A stretch of 10,339 bases of DNA from Trichomonas tenax. Its lineage: Eukaryota > Parabasalia > Trichomonadida > Trichomonadidae. Positions within the stretch are counted from its first letter, which is position 1. Every line of letters starts with the position of its first letter. The notes beneath the pieces were generated by a model. That model was not told the origin of the DNA. It made no database searches and was given only the letters and a program-made list of their open reading frames with translations. The DNA lies in NCBI GenBank assembly GCA_023091735.1, contig JALKBU010001494.1:1-10339 (forward strand). Direction: 5' to 3'. Positions 7,974 through 10,339 of this stretch are shown here, piece after piece. The position numbers and the translations under genes are program-made.

Positions 7974-8043
7974 TTTGTCATGTAGACACTTTACATTGGC
8001 AGCAAAAATGTAAAGTGACCTTTTTGTCACTCTACATGACAAA
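7974..8043. repeat. Compound inverted repeat
   Basis: TTTGTCATGTAGA (7974-7986) is inverted as TCTACATGACAAA (8031-8043). Directly inside, CACTTTACATT (7987-7997) is inverted as AATGTAAAGTG (8007-8017). GTGAC/GTCAC (8015-8019, 8026-8030) forms a further stem that competes for three bases. The whole 70 bp can extrude as a branched cruciform. The inner arm shares GACACTTTACA with the terminal repeats of the element at 8338-9074. Confidence 0.6.
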
Positions 8044-8088
8044 ACGGAGAACAAACTGAAGCATGCTTACATTGACGAAGGCAGCCCT

Positions 8089-8181
8089 GGGAGAGTGGGG
8101 AATGGGACGCGCGCTAGGGGATGTAGTAGGGGTGCCTTGATCAATGGCCAAGAGGGGGAGAGGGAGCGGGACGAGGCAGGG
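8089..8181 (+). other. G-run tract with quadruplex potential
   Basis: Nine runs of three or more G occur in 93 bp on the plus strand (8089, 8097, 8104, 8117, 8129, 8154, 8162, 8168, 8179), in an otherwise AT-rich window. The best group is the last four runs, with loops of 3, 3 and 8 nt, just beyond the usual 7-nt loop limit. The complementary strand is C-rich. No coding frame explains the bias. Confidence 0.5.
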
Positions 8182-8217
8182 ACATGATTTCAATTCTTTC
8201 TGTCAAAACCGCCTAAT

Positions 8218-8229
8218 TTTGGCGCCAAA
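8218..8229. promoter_or_regulatory. TTTGGCGCCAAA palindrome, E2F-type site
   Basis: This perfect 12-bp palindrome is identical to the classical E2F/DP recognition sequence of animals and plants. A second CGCC lies 7 bp to the left (8210-8213). No gene starts close by, so whether it is a working site is unknown; it may simply be a palindrome within the repeat block. Confidence 0.3.
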
Positions 8230-8337
8230 CACAATAATTAATAAATAGATACTTCTATGCAATTTAATCTTAAGATTACTCACAACAACGTATTTTCAAT
8301 TAAATTTTCAATTTTTAAACGACAATGCATTTTTTTC

Positions 8338-8391
8338 GAGTGCTGGACAAATCCAACTAACGTGTTTTGTAAAGTGTCAGATTTGTCAGAA
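8338..8391 (+). repeat. Left terminal inverted repeat, 54 bp
   Basis: It matches the reverse complement of 9021-9074 at every base. Similarity stops abruptly at 8392. Short open frames read across both arms therefore share the same peptide (WTNPTNVFCKVSDLSE), which is a by-product of the repeat and not a protein domain. Confidence 0.9.
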
Positions 8392-8725
8392 CTCGAGAGC
8401 CAGTTTGCATTTAACAAAAATGAAAAAAAAACAAGAAAAAAATTAGTAAATGTTTAAAAATATGGGCAAATTGAAATATTAGAGAGGTTATAAATTTGGA
8501 AAGAGATTATTTATTGCTAGTATAAATGTAATTATCATTCAAAATTTAAATAACTTACTGTTTAAAAAAAATTTAAAATCGAAAAGTGAAAATAAAAATA
8601 AATTAGGGATTCGAATAATGTGAAATAAAGAAGTTATGTTTAAAATAATCAGAGACAAAATAAGATGGTGGAATAAAATTAAAAGAAAGATTTTTTCGAT
8701 AAGGGAGACTCAGGCTTGGCGCCTA

Positions 8726-8879
8726 AAGAGTAGTGTCGTGCAGACCTCAGTGGCACCGCCAGTGTCGACGCAGGCTTAGCTTGCGGGTCGTCGATCAATC
8801 ACAACATCGAAGACTGCGAATCATGCTTAGAGCTTGAAGAGTAGTGTCGTGCAGACCTCAGTGGCACCGCCAGTGTCGA
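8726..8879 (+). repeat. Direct repeats inside the element (43 bp and 20 bp)
   Basis: A 43-bp sequence is repeated exactly at 8726-8768 and 8837-8879, 111 bp apart. A diverging 5-bp extension lies on the left (8721 and 8832). A second exact 20-bp repeat, TCGAAGACTGCGAATCATGC, lies at 8807-8826 and 8876-8895, 69 bp apart and partly overlapping the end of the larger repeat. Both periods are multiples of three. Confidence 0.85.
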
Positions 8880-9020
8880 AGACTGCGAATCATGCACTGG
8901 GACACCAAGTATAACATCTAAGTATCGTGAAGGCCGTGCATGCCTTCACGCACTTTCGAAGCTCTGTCTAGATGACCCATTGCAAAATGACACTTTTTGT
9001 AAGCTGTGCACCAACTCTAT
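8734..9020 (+). pseudogene. Possible captured gene fragment with CxxC repeats
   Basis: In one plus-strand frame the GC-rich interior is open except for TAG codons that occupy the same repeat position (8731-8733 and 8841-8843). It reads CRADLSGTASV twice, each time leading to EDCESC, then a Cys-containing stretch with CLDDPLQNDTFCKLC before the terminal repeat. Both internal repeat periods keep the frame, as expected of a repeated cysteine-motif protein. Against this, no ATG precedes the fragment, stops interrupt it, the minus strand is also fairly open, and GC-rich DNA has few stops anyway. I do not recognise a parent gene. Capture of host or foreign DNA by a non-autonomous element is known for Pack-MULEs; here it is only a hypothesis. 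Confidence 0.3.
8926..8950. repeat. Perfect 9-bp GC-rich hairpin in the element
   Basis: CGTGAAGGC (8926-8934) pairs with GCCTTCACG (8942-8950) around a 7-nt loop. It is the most stable simple hairpin in the window. It lies in the GC-rich interior, 71 bp inside the right terminal repeat. Confidence 0.7.
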
Positions 9021-9074
9021 TTCTGACAAATCTGACACTTTACAAAACACGTTAGTTGGATTTGTCCAGCACTC
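9021..9074 (-). repeat. Right terminal inverted repeat, 54 bp
   Basis: It is the exact inverted partner of 8338-8391, ending CCAGCACTC before a run of ten T. It also carries GACACTTTACA (9034-9044), the 11-mer seen in the compound inverted repeat at 7985-7995. Confidence 0.9.
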
Positions 9075-9193
9075 TTTTTTTTTTCTAATTGACATGTTTA
9101 TTCTCCATCTCACAAAGCATACGTCTACGTTGGAACAAATGGACAAGAAACAGATCAATTGTCAAAGATATTGATTTTTAAATACAAATATTA

Positions 9194-9388
9194 TTACATT
9201 ATCAAATTCGAAATCAAAAGATAAAAGAACCTTGAATTTTTTTTCTCGTTTACTCTTTTGAGTTTTGCGATTTTTAACGAGTGAACCCCCCTATAGATTA
9301 GATCTGATAAAACATTTACGTGCCTTTCTTTGTTTCTGTTTACAGTGGTATCAATAATATCTCTGCAAACAAAGACCAAACCGCTCAT
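9194..9388 (-). CDS. Doubtful 64-residue open frame
   Basis: The frame begins MSGLVFVCRD and continues as a basic, helix-prone sequence with no recognisable domain. In its favour, a TCATA initiator match lies 7 nt before the ATG and UAAA follows within about 20 nt of the TAA stop. Against it, an open frame of this length is common by chance in such AT-rich DNA, and a five-base initiator match in a 20-nt window is not rare. It lies 120 bp outside the right end of the transposable element. Confidence 0.2.
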   Translation of the reverse strand: MSGLVFVCRDIIDTTVNRNKERHVNVLSDLIYRGVHSLKIAKLKRVNEKKNSRFFYLLISNLIM

Positions 9389-9392
9389 CCAA

Positions 9393-9397
9393 TATGA
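9393..9397 (-). promoter_or_regulatory. Initiator-like motif (TCATA) before the 64-residue frame
   Basis: On the minus strand TCATA fits TCA-Y-W, with predicted +1 seven bases before the ATG at 9388, a typical trichomonad leader length. It has value only if the open frame itself is real. Confidence 0.2.
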
Positions 9398-10000
9398 TTT
9401 TGCTTAAACAAACACTATCTTGTATTGGAAGATGATGGAAGCTCTTCTCTTATCTTATCTATTGTATGTATAACCGCATGTTAATAATATAGATGTAGCC
9501 TATATTAAAACGCAGAATTTATAAATATATTAACAAAATCAATTATAATTAATACATTCATAAACAGTGTGATTATATATTATTATTTTAAGAATATGAG
9601 ACTCTGTTTTTGTATTTTTTAAAAAGCAATAATTTAACTTATTTAGTATTTCCATTTATTTTAATAAGAAATTGGTGCTTTTCAAGGGTTCTGAGTATGT
9701 TTATAGCATTTGCTTGTCTATTTAACTTGAGGATCTCCATGCTTCCATGATTTCATCGAATTTTGACATGTAAAATAACGAAAGTCAACATTTTCGACAT
9801 TTATTATCTGATATTTGTCACGTAAAGTCGAAAATTTGATATGTAATGTTACCAATGAGCAAATTTTGTGTGAACTTGAGGTAGCATCACAGTAGGTATG
9901 CTCGATGCATGGGCAAAGGATTGCTGTTTGACTCCTGCGCGTAGCATATTTTTTCTTTTCTATTTTTTGATTTTTCTAGGGGCTCTCTAGCAAAAATAAG

Positions 10001-10140
10001 CGAGCGAACGAGAAAAAAAAGTGGAGCCCTAAAAGGAGTCTATGACAAAAGTGAACATCAAAAAGTGACGAGCGAACCTTAAAGTCACCTTTATAAATAA
10101 ATTATCACTTTTTGCGCGGGCAAATTGTCACCTTTATAAA
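10001..10140. repeat. Cluster of short direct and inverted repeats
   Basis: GTCACCTTTATAAA occurs exactly at 10084-10097 and 10127-10140. CGAGCGAAC occurs at 10001-10009 and 10069-10077. CAAAAAGTGA (10059-10068) is inverted as TCACTTTTTG (10105-10114). AAGTG/CACTT pieces of this kind also appear in the compound inverted repeat near 8.0 kb. The cluster may be the end of a small transposable element or its relic. Confidence 0.5.
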
Positions 10141-10290
10141 AAGTGTCATAAATATCTTTGTTGTCTAACCAATACATACAGGTTAGTGTTGTTGACGAGC
10201 CACAACTCTATTATCAACGAGCATATACCTAATTGGTAAGAAAACAACGATATTTATGCATGGTTAAATTGTTGCGAGAATGTCATTGGG

Positions 10291-10339
10291 CGAGGTTGGC
10301 CTGAGACTTCCAAAGCCCTCGAGTGGCCAAGCCAGGCCC
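10291..10339. repeat. GC-rich inverted repeats at the right edge
   Basis: TTGGCC (10296-10301) is inverted at 10325-10330 and GGCCTG (10298-10303) at 10333-10338. CGAGG/CCTCG (10291-10295, 10317-10321) forms a further hairpin. The stretch is the start of a GC-rich feature cut by the window, so its nature cannot be judged. Confidence 0.4.

Larger units (their letters stand above)
7641..8337. other. GC-richer, structure-rich block
   Basis: Composition changes abruptly here from AT-rich spacer to mixed and then G-rich DNA. No open frame with coding character spans it. It carries the repeated CTCGAAATT motif (7736, 7809, 7924), consecutive hairpins, a compound inverted repeat (7974-8043), a G-run tract and a GC palindrome. 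Seven-base inverted repeats TAGGCGG (7648-7654) and CCGCCTA (8209-8215) flank it but are short enough to be chance. It may be an old non-autonomous transposon or a noncoding RNA locus. The stretch 8230-8337 is AT-rich flank of the next element. Confidence 0.4.
8338..9074. mobile_element. 737-bp non-autonomous DNA transposon (large MITE)
   Basis: Perfect 54-bp terminal inverted repeats, beginning GAGTGCTGG, bound this element. It encodes no transposase. Both ends abut T-runs: seven T then C on the left, ten T then C after the right end. A target duplication of about 8-10 bp within a T-tract is possible, but the homopolymer prevents an exact call. Long perfect repeats and a target duplication of that size would suit a Mutator-like or hAT-like parent; the superfamily is not established. 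The left interior (8400-8700) is AT-rich filler, while the right interior (8701-9020) is GC-rich with direct repeats. Identity of the two ends implies recent activity or gene conversion. Confidence 0.85.
9389..10339. other. AT-rich region with short repeats and a GC-rich right edge
   Basis: No confident gene is seen. Minus-strand frames at 9722-9769 (beginning MSKFDEIM) and 9639-9740 (beginning MEILKLNRQ) overlap in different phases and read like protein, but they are short. Attttcgac-type inverted pieces lie near 9790-9835. A repeat cluster occupies 10001-10140. From about 10285 the sequence becomes GC-rich and continues so to the edge. Confidence 0.45.

Noticed and set aside
7845..8054. 69-residue minus-strand open frame in the structured block
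   Set aside because: It runs through the compound inverted repeat and has no protein-like features.
8257..8457. Open frame across the left transposon end, sharing a peptide with a frame across the right end (8946-9158, minus)
   Set aside because: The shared peptide is a translation of the 54-bp terminal inverted repeat. Both frames mix flank and element sequence.
8600..8625. Reverse-strand TTCGAATCC resembling a tRNA B box
   Set aside because: The flanking bases do not form a T-stem and there is no A box or acceptor stem.
8700..8900. CRISPR-like direct repeats
   Set aside because: There are only two copies, the repeats overlap a second repeat, the context is eukaryotic, and they lie inside a transposon.

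Overview
The window looks like nuclear DNA of a parabasalid protist (Trichomonas or Tritrichomonas type). It is strongly AT-rich. Its two clear genes are intronless and widely spaced. One gene has a TCA-Y-W initiator-like motif close upstream of its ATG. UAAA tetranucleotides, the trichomonad poly(A)-signal type, lie just after stop codons. The protein kinase resembles the large trichomonad CAMK-like kinase families. The organism call is an inference; the sequence carries no species marker.

Layout. Positions 1-331 (minus strand) hold the first 110 codons of an unrecognised gene that leaves the window at the left edge. Positions 789-1676 (minus) hold a complete PfkB-family sugar kinase, most like ribokinase. 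After a 1.7 kb AT-rich spacer, positions 3414-4346 (plus) hold a complete, catalytically intact Ser/Thr kinase of CAMK/AMPK-like type. A 1.9 kb spacer follows, then a small coiled-coil-like open frame (6404-6625) that is either a short gene or the end of one broken by an in-frame TAG.

From about 7.6 kb the composition changes. A GC-richer block (7641-8230) contains runs of strong hairpins, one of which can fold as an 82-nt cloverleaf. It also holds a compound inverted repeat, a G-run tract and a perfect TTTGGCGCCAAA palindrome. Next comes a 737-bp non-autonomous transposable element (8338-9074) with perfect 54-bp terminal inverted repeats. Its left half is AT-rich filler. Its right half is GC-rich, with internal direct repeats in one reading frame, possibly a captured gene fragment. 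The last 1.2 kb is AT-rich with one doubtful small open frame. It also has a cluster of short direct and inverted repeats at 10.0-10.14 kb and a sharp GC-rich edge at the right end.

The genes do not form an operon or an obvious pathway. The ribokinase-like enzyme is housekeeping sugar metabolism and the kinase is signalling. The most unusual material is the repeat- and structure-rich right third, which looks like accessory, transposon-populated DNA. No complete new defence or mobile system with its own proteins is visible.
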